Positions 48,801 through 62,429 of a stretch of DNA of 64,000 bases are shown piece after piece. The position numbers and the translations under genes are program-made. Under the pieces are notes generated by a model. It was given only the letters and a program-made list of their open reading frames with translations. It did no database searches and had not been told where the DNA came from. The DNA is from Cololabis saira (Eukaryota; Chordata; Actinopteri; Beloniformes; Belonidae): assembly GCF_033807715.1 (NCBI RefSeq), contig NC_084607.1, forward strand, positions 13,838,441 through 13,902,440. Direction: 5' to 3'. Each line of letters starts with the position of its first letter. The stretch's first letter is position 1.

Positions 48801-51800
48801 TCTGCCTACCTACTGACCTTCCAGAGATCGGTACTGTGTTGCTAAGCAATTCTCTGAGACCGACGAGGTTCTTCTCATAGCCAGTCGCCACAAAGTGAAC
48901 AATCGCTTTGGCTTCACGGAGTCCTCCAGTACGACCTGATCACACAAGCTCGTCACCACATCATGTACCGTCGCTGCCGTCGGCAGGGGGCGAGCCAAAG
49001 TCTGGCTAACTCTTCTGCGCGGATACAATAAATCATAAGTTGTCTCCAATAAAAAGGCTAAACTAAGAAAGGGAAGGGAAAGCAAACTTCAGATTTTCTT
49101 TCCAAAATGCACCAACGAGTCCGCAGTCTCTGGAGATCCCAGGATCCACACGCCGTAACCCATTTGAATTTTACTTGTACAATGCCCTTTTATGACCTTT
49201 CTTGTAAAATGTCAGACAAGGACTTTCATCACGTACGAGCAATATCCCCCTTTTATTAAGAGCTAATCCTTTAATCAGAGCAGAAAGTTGTCTGTCGATA
49301 AATGCAATTCATCCAATATTGACGCCGGCCCTCCAACCTGCAGCATCCGGAGGAAAAAAAACAAGAATTTTCTTAAATGCACCAACCCATCCATTCGCTT
49401 TTCAGCAAGAGAGCTCACAGTTCGTTCAGTTTCGCCCTGGCATCTCGAGTAAAAGCTTCACAATTATCTGATTGCAGGCCTTTAATCAGATAAATGTCAG
49501 TCGCTTGCGAAAACACTTGAAATGTTCACACATCCGCCGAGCAGTCGAGGGAGAGGGGAGAGCTTCTTCCTCACGCCGCGTCTGTCCCCGCATGGCCATT
49601 TTACTCGCTTTTAACTGCTACACGTTAGTACAAATGTGAAGCAGGCTCCACCTGGGTGACTGAGAGGCTTTCGTGAAAGTCGTGAGCGGCAGAGACAGAA
49701 GAACAGACGGAACAAAAAGAAATGACAGACATGACCGAGACAGGGATGATTGATGGGCTTGACAGTCAGAAACTCTTTTCAATAAATGACAGCCAATGTC
49801 TGCACATGTGAAAAAGTGGTGATGGACCATATGGGCCGAGGCCTTTTCTGACTTTTCCCCCAGCAGACGACACAAAAGTCAGTTATGAATAAACTGTGGC
49901 CGAGGACAATCAGCTGTTTTGTGCTTGTGGGAAAAGAGTCTGCGCTCATGAGGCCTATTTTACAGGCAATGTAAATCCTGTTTTTGGATGTTGAATTGCA
50001 GTACTTACACTAAATGGATCCAGCAAATGAAACATATGAGTGATGAGTGATGTTGTGTGTTGCAGGCCAGCGGCTTGCACAGAGATGGCTCAATCCACTC
50101 AGCCTTCCGGCGCGCTCCACGCCAAAAACATTCAAGATGCAAATTGCAGTGTCGGTTTAGCCAAACAACAGACTGGCGTCAACCTAGTCAGTCAGACATG
50201 CGTACGGTAATCTGCTTGAAGTATCCCTGGTTTTAAGACTCAAGTCCCAATATTCACTCCCCTGCAGATATCAGCAACATGAATACTTTCTCTTTTCATT
50301 ACTCTGTCACTGTTTTTAGATCCAATACACTAGTTATCTACAATAGCAGCAACCTAAATACCTGATTTGTTCTCATATGATTTCTGAATGCCGCTAAAAA
50401 AACATGCCAAAGTAAATCAGTAAATATACCACAAATGCGACTGGCTTTCTTTCTTTCTGGGGGTTTCTGATATCAAGCACGGCGCACTCTATTTCACAAG
50501 GATGCAATCCCAATGGTTTTATGGTGAATTCTCTCTCTTTAAAAAAAAAAAAATGTAATTAAAGCTTATTGGAAGTAAACCCAGGGTTGAAAAATAGAGA
50601 TATCGCTTAATGTTTAAATGTTTTTTTTATAAAAAGGGACCAAAGATAAGGAAAAGCTATTAAAAGATAAGTTTATCCCAAAGTCCAACCCAAACTGGAC
50701 CGTCCACATTAACAATCAAGGTACTGATAAAGTCCAAGCACCTGCTGCTCTACCAGTGGCCTTGCCTATTGCAATGATCTGAAACTGCAAACCAGAGCTG
50801 AGCTTGATCACAAAATCCTCCGAGGACCAGAGGAGTCACGATGACCACTCTCTCACAAGAGCTAATTTCCTTCAAGATCTGTTTTTATACATACTTTTAT
50901 ATGAGTCAACATTTGATGATCTCAAAAAAAAATGCATAAGACATCAGTAAAACCGCAGAGACCTCACTTGGACATTCACTCTTTAATATGTGCGTCCACA
51001 GTTTGTTCTGCTTTTATAACCACTTACAGCGTTCCTGCCCGATGCTGGATGTAAACATCAGCTACCGAAATGCTTCACTTCCTTTTGGCTGTTCAGAGAA
51101 GACAGCAGAGACCTCCGCTCTGCGCTACACTTTGAATTAAGTGACAGGTTTGCAAATTAACTCATTTTTTCTCTTCCCTGGCATACAAGTTACTTTCCGT
51201 CTGGTGCACTTTAGTTCTGCACAAATGAAAAGGTCTCATATTATGATTTTCCTGACTTTAAAAAGGTTCAAACATGACTTAAACTGTAATATAACTGCAC
51301 AAAATAACACAGCACATTAGGAAACACTAAATGTTGTCCAGTTAGTTTGGTTTGTGTCAGGGCTGCCACTGGTCAACATCCGTGATGGTGGAGCATCATG
51401 TTTCCATGCCAACAAGCCTAAAGGGAAGAGCTGAAAAGCATAGCGACACACCAACTATGCGTTTAGACCCCGGCGCTTGCCATTGCTTTAAATATTTTCC
51501 GCCTTACACAAACTACAGAGTTTGTAAATGAAGCGCTAAAGCAGCTGGAGGTTGTTTGTCTGCTTGCTTTACTTTCTTTTGCCATGTTCAAGTACGTGCT
51601 CTTTTAAAACCCACAATGATCTACCCAGCTGTCTGGGGAAGCCTTCTTAGCTCTGTAAAAATGTGGTGTTGAGTCAAGTTGAGCTTTTACACCATAAACG
51701 AACAGCTGCACAGTCCCCATCAAGGTCGCCATGGCACCTAGATAAGATTTAGGCTGAATGATGTAACGGGCCCAGAGCATTTTTGAGTTGGGATCTGAGT

Positions 51801-52956
51801 AAAACGCTCTTTATTGTGGTGCATAACAATTATGAATAGAAATCAAAGATGTATATTATGGGACCTTTGAAAGACCACTACGCCCTTTATTGCACTGAGA
51901 GCAAAGCCTTGAATGTTCATTCAAAACTGCTACTGAAGCTCCAGAGCCCATAGAATGGTGGTTGGGACAGCCCTACTTGGAAGTAAGTTGTGGCTCTTTA
52001 AAAAAAAAAAAAAATTATTATTGGTCATTTACAGTCTAATATTATCCTTATTTAAAGGTTGAGTAGGAGATACAGGAAAAACCAGTGAGAGCAACATATT
52101 GGAAACAAAATTAAAACAGTAAAAACCCATCCTTCAAACTTGCCTCTGAAGGAACATTCAAAGGACAAGAACGTGAAACGCATGTTCACTATAAAGGAGA
52201 TCCTGACAAGACAAGCCAATAGTCCAATCATTTCACTTGGGTCACTTGCAATGATTGGATCGATTCTTCAGAATATACAAAGATCATTTAACTTTATATA
52301 GCTTTAGGAAAAGATCCCCTCACCAACTTTTAAGTATTTAATGATTGAAAACACTGGCCAAAACTAGACTATTTCCCAGATATCACAATAAAAGTGTTTC
52401 CTATGCCATCATCTGGTTCATTTAACAAAATAAAAACACAACATTAATCTAGTGTTAGATCGATGCATGAATGATGATAAATCTGGTCCCATCTGTATTG
52501 GTCCTCACTACCGTTGTCATGACAGCAGTGCTGTGGACTCTGGCATCCACCTAAGTCGTTACACTATTTACAACGGTCATCTTTTAAATTATGGACGGCC
52601 ATTGAATTAGATTTTGAAGATAAATCAAACCGGGAATTTTCCGTTTTATTTCTTTTTTCATTATATTTTGTTGAAAGACTCTTGCAGTGCAAAACACAAA
52701 TCTGGGAGTGTCTTACCTCGTTGGTACGTCTGAGTTGATTTATGTAGATGGAAAGAAAAAAGGAATTCGTATATACAAAGTCGGTGCAGCAGAGCAGCCT
52801 TTCACCCCGACCCGACCATCCAAAGACAGAAGCGCAAGCTCCGCTGAAATACAATATATGTAGTGGCAGCATTCAGATTTCTCCTGAAACCTGGATGGAA
52901 GTCTCTGAATGGAAGCAGAAGGGCCTCCCTGTGCCTGGACGCCATGGTGGACTTAC
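48801..52956. other. Upstream region, nothing recognised
   Basis: An open minus-strand stretch at 48810-49085 has no motif and no splice support. The rest shows no repeats with paired ends, exons or RNA genes. Confidence 0.35.
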
Positions 52957-53041
52957 CTCCTCAGAGATGGTCACCAGAACCATCAACAGGTTGCTCTGGC
53001 CCGTGTTGTTTCCCAGTTTCATACAGCATTCAGCGTAATCG
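52957..53041 (-). CDS. Candidate exon of unknown gene (weak)
   Basis: Minus strand. A strong donor GAG|GTAAGTCC ends an open frame DYAECCMKLGNNTGQSNLLM then VLVTISEE. The acceptor proposed (CTGATCTTTGAG) is poor. It could be part of an upstream gene, a baiap3 5' exon, or chance. Confidence 0.22.
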
Positions 53042-54409
53042 CTCAAAGATCAGCTGATTGAAAACTTGCGATGTGAACGTTGAGTGTTTCATGCTCCATC
53101 AGGTAGATTTAATTTAACAGTGTTCATTACACCTTCATAAAGGGTCATGCATCACGCTGAAGCAATGGCTGCTCACGATCATGACGGGCCGTAGAGATGG
53201 TCTACCTGCTCAGATATTCCATCTTTACCGCTAACCTGCACGGCAGCCTGCGAGCGGGGACTGTGACAGCTTTACAGGCGCCGCGGAGCCGCGCTCTCCC
53301 AGGTGAACTCATTTCAATTACAGGGGTGGATCTCTCCCAGCTGGATTTCACACTGTCTCGACCGTCAACTCGTAGTGACAAAACGAGGTGACGTGCCACC
53401 GTCGTTGTGGCACCGGCTGCCAGGGAAACACTGTCAGGGCTAAGTAAATGCCTTTCTTGCTACATGGGTGCTGAAGTCATGCCAGCAAGGCACTTGCTTA
53501 CCACCGTCTCTCCTGTGAAAGCCAATGAGCCCTGCAGCCAAAGTCGACTTGCTGATGGGGATGGATTGTCTCTATGGTAACAGAGGAGGGAAAGGAGCTG
53601 GTAAATACAGGTAAAGGGAATTCTACAAAGGCTAAAAAAAAAAACAACCCCTTGATGTTATAATGTTACAGCTTTTCTCACAGCTTTAACTGACAGTTTA
53701 AACCATCAAACAGGGGACCCTGTTACAACATTTAATGTGACAGTATCCTCCCCAGATCTCTTCGTGAGAGGACACACCTAGTTTGTGTGGTTGAACTAAA
53801 CAGGATTTGCTCTTCTGACCCCCTTGTTCTTAAAACTCAATATGAAAACATCAGCTAAGGAGGGGTATGCATTCAAATCCTGTCATATCTTAAAGAGATT
53901 ATCCTCCAGTGTAACTGATGTTTCCTGTTGAGCTTAGAGACAGAGCGACGAGCCTTATTATTGATCATTAATGTTATTAGGTGACAGGCCCTCAGGGACA
54001 CAAAGGCTAAGGTGACAACACCAACAACTGTCTGTCACGTCTTCTATAAGCAATCCACTGGGAGGGGTGTGAACGGCCTAGACATGATCGTAATCAATAC
54101 CGTATGCACCTGTCTGGATGGCATCATCTATAACCCAGCAAAAAAGAAAAACACCATTCAAATGCACTTTGACTATCTCAGGGATTGATGGTTGAGAGCT
54201 TTTGTTAAAAAGATATATGCAGGGCAGCCGAGCGAATGGAAAACCCATACTAAATCATTGCTTATTATACCACAAATAATACATCCTTTGTCCTTCTGGT
54301 GACACTCAAACAGTCACACTCCTGTAAAACACAGCACCCACTGACTCCCAGTCTTTCCATTTCCATAGTTGGCGATAAAAAAAACCCAAACTTCTATATG
54401 CATCCGCAG

Positions 54410-54590
54410 TAGGGATGGGCGGTAAGGACTAAAAAATATATCACGATAATTTCTGGCATTTATCCCGATAACCATAAAAATTACGATAAAAAAATACCAA
54501 TTCAACTCCACCTTTTTAACTATAAATCTATCTCGCTCTCAGATCCGCCATGTTTGTTACACAAAAACGTCATCAATGGGAATTTATCCT

Positions 54591-54645
<55 letters not shown>

Positions 54646-54691
54646 GGCTCATTTCTTTCTTTCTGGCTCATTTCTTTCTTTCTGGCTCATT

Positions 54692-54726
<35 letters not shown>

Positions 54727-54772
54727 GGCTCATTTCCTTCTTTCTGGCTCATTTCTTTCTTTCTGGCTCATT

Positions 54773-54807
<35 letters not shown>

Positions 54808-55292
54808 GGCTCATTTCTTTCTTTCTGGCTCATTTCTTTCTTTCTGGCTCATTTCCTTCTTTCTGGCTCATTTCTTTCTTTCTTTCTTTCTTTCTGGCTC
54901 ATTTCCTTATTTCTGGCTCATTTCTTTCTTTCTTTCTGGCTCATTTCCTTCCTTCCTTCCTTCCTTCCTTCCTTCCTTCCTTCCTTCCTTCCTTCCTTCC
55001 TTCCTTCCTCCCTCCCTCCCTCCCTCCCTCCCTCCCTCCCTCCCTCCCTCCCTCCCTCCCTTCCTTCCTTCCTTCCTTCCTTCCTTCCTTCCTTCCTTCC
55101 TTCCTTCCTTCCTTCCTTCCTTCCTTCCTTCCTTCCTTCCTTCCGCGTCGATTTAACGCAGAGCCGTAAATCAGCTTTACACAAAAACGTCATCAATGGG
55201 AATTTATCGTTTTTACCACGAGATGAGAAATTCTCATCGTGGGGAATTTTTTTGACGGTTTATCGTGAACGGTAAAATATCACCCATTCCTA
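54410..55292 (+). mobile_element. hAT-type element swollen by pyrimidine satellite
   Basis: Ends TAGGGATGGGCGGTA and ATCACCCATTCCTA, with a perfect 8-bp target duplication ATCCGCAG (54402-54409, 55293-55300). Next to the ends are ATCACGATAA and TTATCGTGA inverted words. A 30-bp segment (CACAAAAACGTCATCAATGG) occurs on both sides of the internal array (54560-54590, 55176-55206). No ORF of its own. Confidence 0.85.
54592..55144 (+). repeat. Compound TTTC / CCTT / CCCT pyrimidine satellite
   Basis: Over 550 bp almost free of purines on the plus strand: TTTC repeats broken up by the octamer TGGCTCAT many times, then CCTT, CCCT and again CCTT blocks. All three frames are open only because of the repeat, so they are not genes. 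Confidence 0.98.
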
Positions 55293-55806
55293 ATCCGCAG
55301 GCATCCGAAGTCCCACAGCCGGCCACAAAAGGTTGTGCTTATGAACACCACTGATTTGTACATTACCATAACCTCATGCCTCATTGCATGTGGGGAGACT
55401 CTTTATGTTTTTGGGATGTTTTTTTTTTTTATTCGACAGGTTTTTGAGAAAGACCACAGATTCACTACTAAGAAGCTATAATTAGTCAATGACTAATGCA
55501 GTCATAATGATTAGGCTCATGTGGAGCTGTGACTGAAGGAAATAGGTGAGGAGGTTAAGAAATCAGAAAAGAAAGATGATTTGTGTAAAATACAGACAGA
55601 TGCACAGATCATGCACTGCACAAGCTTGAGTTTACTATCTATTAGTCTCTAGTTTGATCCACTTGATGAATATTGGAACAAAATGCTTTTTTATTACCCT
55701 TTTCATCAGCTGAACGTGTAATCACCGCTCAGAGACAGCGCAGGTAAAATTAGACGTATTGGACTGCTGTGGCTGTCACTAGGGGGAAAAGACAGTTTGA
55801 GCTCAG

Positions 55807-55808
<2 letters not shown>

Positions 55809-55866
<58 letters not shown>
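55809..55866 (+). repeat. TG dinucleotide microsatellite
   Basis: 29 uninterrupted TG units. Confidence 0.98.
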
Positions 55867-55869
<3 letters not shown>

Positions 55870-56593
55870 AAAGAAAAAGAGAAACAGACCTCCAGAGGCT
55901 TTTCCAGAGCACGAGATTGATCTATACCCAGTGTGATGCTCAGTAACTATTGGATGTCAGCTGGAGAAGTGGCTGGAATGCATCAAGATACAGAAGTCTG
56001 AGGACGAGCAGCCTTTGTCTTCTTCAGAAGAATTCTAGAAAAATTAAAAAAGGCTGAAGAGCAAACGTAATTGCTCCAAATATGAGCCAACGAAGGTTTC
56101 AAGGAGTGAATTCAGCTTCATGTGATGCATTACACCCAAACATGCATCTTTTTCTTTCAATGTGTGCCAGTGCAGTCTACCTGGCCTCACACTCCTATAC
56201 TTGACCTACTGATCACCATCATCTATATGATTCATTGATTTGGGGAACTTCTGACCATTTTAGAGACAAGACGTGCAGCATGTGTGTTATTTCTCCTCCC
56301 AATAAGTGCTGCAAATCTGATTCTTGGCTCATAAATCCTCATGAACTTCATGATCAATTACCTTTATATTCATTTATACTGTCATATAAAGAGTTTGGCA
56401 ATCAGCAGAACTTTTATCATCCTCAAGAATTTCCATTTTCTTCAGAAATGTAGGAAATCAATATCAACAGGTGTCAATCTAACATTCTCTTTTACAATGC
56501 CAGTGTCAGTCAGTGCCACTGTTGCCTTTTTTTTGGCTTGAATTAGTGTAATGGCATTTTTTCCAAGCTGTTAAATGATGAAATCCACCTTAC

Positions 56594-56699
56594 CTGCAGG
56601 TTCTGACAGTTTTCCAGAGTGAAAATGTTTTTGCTGCTGCGTATGTCAGAGTTGCTGGGAATCAAAGCTCTGATCTCTGCAGCAGGTCGGCACTTCTCG
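56594..56699 (-). CDS. Candidate exon of unknown gene or baiap3 leader (weak)
   Basis: Minus strand, 106 nt between a good acceptor (CGCCACGCTCACAG) and a consensus donor (CAG|GTAAGG). The frame is open for 35 codons: EKCRPAAEIRALIPSNSDIR, then SSKNIFTLENCQNLQ. I do not recognise the protein. It could instead be a non-coding first exon of baiap3; spliced to 46894 it would run into the in-frame TGA before the ATG. Confidence 0.3.
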
Positions 56700-57244
56700 C
56701 TGTGAGCGTGGCGCAGTCAACTTGCAAGGAAACAACGTTTGGCTCTTTTTTCTTGAGATACACGACAGACAAAAGCTCATATTAGCCCCTCGAAATGCTT
56801 TCCTGGGCTCACGCTCCCCCGATGCTCGCCCAAATATGGTCATAGGAAGTCCAGCGACACTTCGCGTACCTTTCTTAGCGTCGGAATTATCGGACTGTAT
56901 GTCACATAAGTCACAATCAAGGGGGGGACTAGAAAAACCTCCAAGCAAAAGTTTGAAACCTTGAATTGAAAAGGGCAGAGCTGTCTGGAAAACTTAAGGA
57001 TAAAGCTATATTTCAAAGTTTAGTGCTACCTCTTCCTGGTTATACACAGCTACGCCTTCCTTTTTGTTTGTGCTATTGGTTTCTAGTAGCACAAAGGAGC
57101 ATTCAGAGCTTTTAGCTCAGCAGTTCATCTAAAGATAAAGTTAAGGTTAAGGTTTTTTGTTTGTGTGTTTGTTTTACAACTCTAAATGTTCTTGTTTTCT
57201 TTTTCTTTTCTTTTTCTTTTCTTCTTTTCTTTTGTCTCCCCAGT

Positions 57245-57924
57245 CAGGCTTGCCACCCGTCCCTTAAAATACGGAATTGTTCCGTAATTGGGAATTAAAA
57301 GTTGCGTTCCGTATTGAACCAATACAGACATATATTATGCTCTTATTTATTGATGTCATAATATACAGGTGAAGGTCTGAAAATTTGAATATATTGCAAA
57401 ACTTTATTCGTAGTAAATTCAACTTAACGTGAAACAAATATATTATTTCCCACGACATGCAAAGTGAGATATTTCAAGCCTTCATTTGTTATAATTTTGG
57501 TGATTATAGCTCACAGTTTATGAAAACCCCAAATAAAAAAAACAAATAAAGGTTTAACATATCTTGCGTTGCCTGTAATGAGACTATGTAATATACATGT
57601 ATTAGTTTCACATTTTAAGTTGAATTATTGAATTAAACTAACTTTTACACCATATTCTTCACCTGTATCTATATTCTACATCTTGGCTGATGTGGACATA
57701 CAGTATCATAAGAGGCTATTTCAGTTGTTAGTATGGTTGGCTGTCTGGACAGTCATGCAAGTTCAATGATATTAAAGCACTTTAAATCAAAGCGTTTTGT
57801 TTTTTCATATAAAATAAATACATTTCTATGCATTTTAGAAGTTTTGGGGATGTCCCTTTTTTTGGCGCCTGCGTTGCTAAAATCAGGCGTCCCTTATTTC
57901 TATTTCTGAAAGGTGGCAACCCTA
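57245..57924 (-). mobile_element. hAT-type non-autonomous element, copy B
   Basis: Same family as 4452-5215, opposite orientation. Ends CAGGCTTGCCACCC and AGGTGGCAACCCTA, with a perfect 8-bp target duplication TCCCCAGT (57237-57244, 57925-57932). Shares ATTGAACTTGCATGAC-type and GCACTTTAAATCAAAGC sequence with copy A. It has one copy of the 41-bp unit and an extra AT-rich block (57360-57580) that looks like half of a palindromic MITE. Confidence 0.85.
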
Positions 57925-57932
57925 TCCCCAGT

Positions 57933-60900
57933 CTTCAGTCTCTTACCCCTTTCTTTCAAGTAGTCCACTTTAGTTGTGTAAACTAGTTTAATCATATTGA
58001 TGCGTGACACAGACTGTAAAATAACTGGACAGACTATCTGTGATGTCACCAACAGGTTTTCTGTGGAGCAGTTTAGAAGCCTTTTTTCCTCATACTGAGC
58101 ACCGCCATGTCACAAATAAGCTGAAAAACCAGGCCTGGGAGGGCCACTATCTTTTTGTCAATCAAAGCTGTGGATGCCAGCTCCTTCGGCCGGTCTATGC
58201 AGGAGATGCTGTGAAGCTGCCAGAGAACTCTTGCTGCAGAAGAACCCATTTCAAATACTGTTTCAGTGCAGAAATCAGAAATGAGTTAAGCTGATGCTGG
58301 ATTAGTATGAACTGACGAACTTTGTAGCCTGATAATAACTCATGTGGAAGTGATAATGGCTAGCCCTTGTTGCAAGAAACGCCTAAAACATAGATATCCA
58401 CCACTCACTCAGTCATCCAGTCCAAAACAAATGAAAACAGAAAGTACTAAAAATATGCCAATTAAAACAACAGTCTTGACCAATTCTCAATGATAGTAAG
58501 GAGGAGAGGCAGCGAGAGCTGGACGACACTACCTAAAAGTTATCAAATTTCTATTTAATGAAATTGAAACTGATATTTCAAAATGAAAGAATGACTTTTG
58601 CACTGCTAACCCTCTTTTTCAAAGTCACAAGAGTTTTCAAAGAATCTGCCCATTTGACTGAAAAGCAGAGTGTCTTCTTTCATCGCTGGCCATGCAAAAA
58701 GGAATGTTGCTACACAGGTTTTTTCCTATTTTCTCCCTCTCTCCTTATTGTTTGGCCTAAATCTCAATTTTGACACATTTTTGTGTACCTCAATCTAATG
58801 ACTATTATCTCTGAATGTAATCTTTTTTTTCCTCAATTATGAATTAATTAAACTGTGTTTTCATTTGAGATCATCAGGAAATGTTCTTCTTTTCCAATCT
58901 GTGATCTACTCAGCTCATTAGTTACAAACCAAGCGCTGAATGAAAAGGTGCGAACGGAGTGTACCTGAACGCATCATTTGACTGTTGCTGAGGGATGTCG
59001 CTGTGAAAAATCCTCTCAGCTGCAGGAGGGAGCAAGTTCGCTTGTCAATCAAAAGAGGTTTTTTTTTCCCCCTCCATCTCATTCTTTTTTTCCCCTTTGG
59101 CCAATTAGCTGGTGTAGTTTTTGATTATGCCATTCCAACTAAACAAAACATCACTCAAATGATGAATTCATAACTGGGCTGAAATCAGGAGTCCATACTG
59201 TACATGCCTTAGAATCTATACCTAACATAATCTGTTTTTAACTATGTACTCAGTAAAACACAACACTCATTTAAACCTTTTATTTATTTTGAACAGTGAC
59301 TAAACACTGAGAGACAAGAGTCATTGACCAGATTTATGTTTTTTTTCACACATGCTCATAGTGTTAGGTTTCTTACAAGATTTTCAAATGGTATGGCACG
59401 TAAGTGATAGTCTGGTCCCAGAAAATCTGGCATAATTTGAATTTTATAAATTCACAGAACATGTATAAAAAGGGCTGGCTGTACAAGCAGTGCCTCAGCT
59501 GACACCTCCATCTCGCTTTAAATCTCTAAAAATCAGATACTGATGTTACACACACTACTGTCAATAGACGAAAAAGCAGGAGAGATCATTATTCTAATAA
59601 TTGCTTATTTTGTCCTAAATACACAGGTACTGATCCAGTTAAATGGGGGCAGAGGCCACGAACTCTCCTCCTTCTGCCCCCATGGACTGTAGTTTGGACG
59701 ACATCATCAGTTGACTGGATGAAGATGTCTTCGCAAACAGTTCTTTTTATACACTTTTTCTACACATGTGACGTTTAAAATGACCTCAGTTTGTCTGTAG
59801 GAACCCTATCCACTCTATCCCCTAAGGAGGATGACATTTTGAGTCTTATCAGAGACTTCCAGCAGCAATTTATTTTGATAAAGCTCTACTGCCCCCAGTG
59901 ATTACATTAATAGCCATTTTTCTGCAAACAACATATTCGGTTCTAACTCAAAACTGCTTCAATACAGATAGTTTTGAACCCTGATGGAAGTTTATTCTCC
60001 TTACATCTGAGGTTGTTTTAACGCCATAATATTCCTCGCTCATTGTATTTACTGCTGGTACTGATGCTTGTTTCATGTCTCTGTCCTATCTGAGTCTCAT
60101 TACAGGATTCAGATGGTGTAGTATAGTTGAGCCCCTTTATCACATGAAACAACAGATATTTCCTCAATCTTGTGTTTCCTCATTAGGACACACAGCGTCC
60201 TAATGGCAGGCCATGTGTACAAATGTGGTAAATAGCAACAGAAATGTTATTTTTGTGCTTGATGGGGAGAGGTGCCTCTCTAAGCGTAGAGACGATTTCA
60301 CACATGGCCATTATGACAGAAGGACAGCAGGCACAATGTTGTAGCGTATGACTGGCATTGCAATAATGGAGTTATTCATCCCCTTACAGAAACGTTAAAC
60401 TCATATTTATAGCCTTTTTAGAGGATACCTAAAAAGACCCCTGTGTGGGAAATCTAAAAGGAGTTAGTCCTCAAGTGTCCATTGTGTGTTAGTAGTAGAT
60501 TTAAATAATTTTTCACGGGTAAAATCCGATATCCGCTCTGTGGGAATCATGAGCGTGACATTGCACATCTCTGCTGCAAACACCTTTTTATTTCTAAAAA
60601 GTTTAAAAGCTGTTTCAGTAACTGTTTGCATTTGCTTGAATATCAAATCAATTGCTATTTCAGTAACTATAATTCAGCATGTAAAATCATTCCTGCATCG
60701 ATTACAGTAAGTAGGAAAGAGCGACACCTTTTTCTTCATGTTGAGAGAAGTTGCTCATCAGCACTTGATCACGGAGAACATTTTTATCTTTTTCTTTTTG
60801 GCACAGATACATTGTAAGAGAGATAATGTTCTCATGTGATTGATTATGAATCACTGCTCAGATGTGAGAATAGGGACAAATTAGATAAAAAGAGGTTGAT

Positions 60901-62400
60901 AAGGACATACAAATCACCCGTTAGAATATAATCACAAGCCTCATCAAAAGAAGTGATGAGGGAGTACAAAAAGGTAGACTACTCTGTGATTTTGACACGC
61001 TTTGATATCACTTCAGGATCTCGAGTCAGATCAAGCAGAGGGCTTTTCCTCTGCTGACTGATAAGACGTGTGTGACCATTTGCCTTGTTTCCATGGACAC
61101 ATCACTGGAGAACTTCCCCAGCTGGTTCCAACTGCTTGAAGTGTTGGTGGCAAACAGCGAGTGGAGGATGCAGTCACAACCACGCGAAAACAAAAAGGAC
61201 TTTTTGAGTCAAACACTCTGACAAATGTGATAAAAAATGTGTGTTTGCATTATCGGACATGCTTTGTATCCTGGATTAATATTTGCAGTGGGATTTTCAA
61301 GGACTTGGATGGAGACAAGAAGACCGCTCCCGTGAGAGTTCACAATCCAGACAATACAAGCTGATTCTATCACACAGTCGTACCATCTGTCTCACTGGTG
61401 CAACTTTGTGTGTTTAAGTGGCAGAGAAACATTTTGGATTATTCACAGATGTTTATGGTCCAATCAGAGAACAGAACCACTGAATACAGCAACAAGACGG
61501 GAAGCAAAAGGAATCCATCTATTTACAGAGGATTTACTAACAAGTTGGAACTGTAGGAAATGTACCTGGTTGGATGTGAATGTCTTTGCTCTGCGTGAAT
61601 CACCAGGAGGAAAGGAGTGGAATGAATCCACTCAGCTGATTCAGGCTGTGAGCATGTTTTGTTTCAGTGAATTATTTCTATACAGAGGTGTATGGAATGA
61701 CTTTTAACACTGTCATGCAACTGCTAACAACAAAACTTGAAACTAAAGCAACCCGAGATTGGTCGGATCAGACCACAGACAAGGTCCAGAAGTAGTCTCT
61801 GACACCAAAACAGATCTGTGCCAGTAAACATCTGAGGCCTTTATTAACATGTCCATTATTATACCCCCCACTCCCACATTCCCGTTACACTTTTTTGCAA
61901 AAGAAACTGAATTTGCAATAAAGGCAGTGCTGCAGGGATTTGGGTTTTGCACAAATTTAGGGATAATGGAAAGGTGACCACACACATGCACCCACACGCG
62001 CACGCACACACCGTAGATTACTTGGATAATTCTACATTTCTGTTGTATTTGTAGATATGAACACAGATTGCTTCTGTCTTCTTTTCATTTTTTTCTTTTC
62101 TTTTCTGTGCTGGTTGTGCCTCCTTCAGGCAGATAAAAGAACTGGAAGAGCAAAGCCTTAATAATCATTTGGCATTTCTTATGTTTTAAAATTATCATAA
62201 CTGTTATTCACAAATCAAATCAAATTATCAGGTGATTAAATAGATTATATTAATACAGTTATATTCAGAAATACTTAAATACAGAAATACTAATTACATA
62301 GATAAATACTGCATTCAAAGTATGAGCTAATTGGTGAGATCAATTGTAATATGGTCCTTTCTGAAATTAAAACAAGTTTTTTTAGTACAGGTTAGAATTA
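57933..62400. other. Upstream region, nothing recognised
   Basis: No supported exon, RNA gene or paired-end repeat. Part of 59740-59815 resembles 6715-6800, an old dispersed repeat. Confidence 0.35.
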
Positions 62401-62429
62401 TGGAATTATATACATCAAACTGTTCAACT

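Noticed and set aside
48810..49085. 91-codon minus ORF
   Set aside because: No motif, no splice support, adjoining a LINE 3' end; treated as chance.
54550..55275. Open frames of 197-241 codons
   Set aside because: Made only by the pyrimidine tetranucleotide repeats (FLSF and LPSF peptides), all three frames open; not genes.
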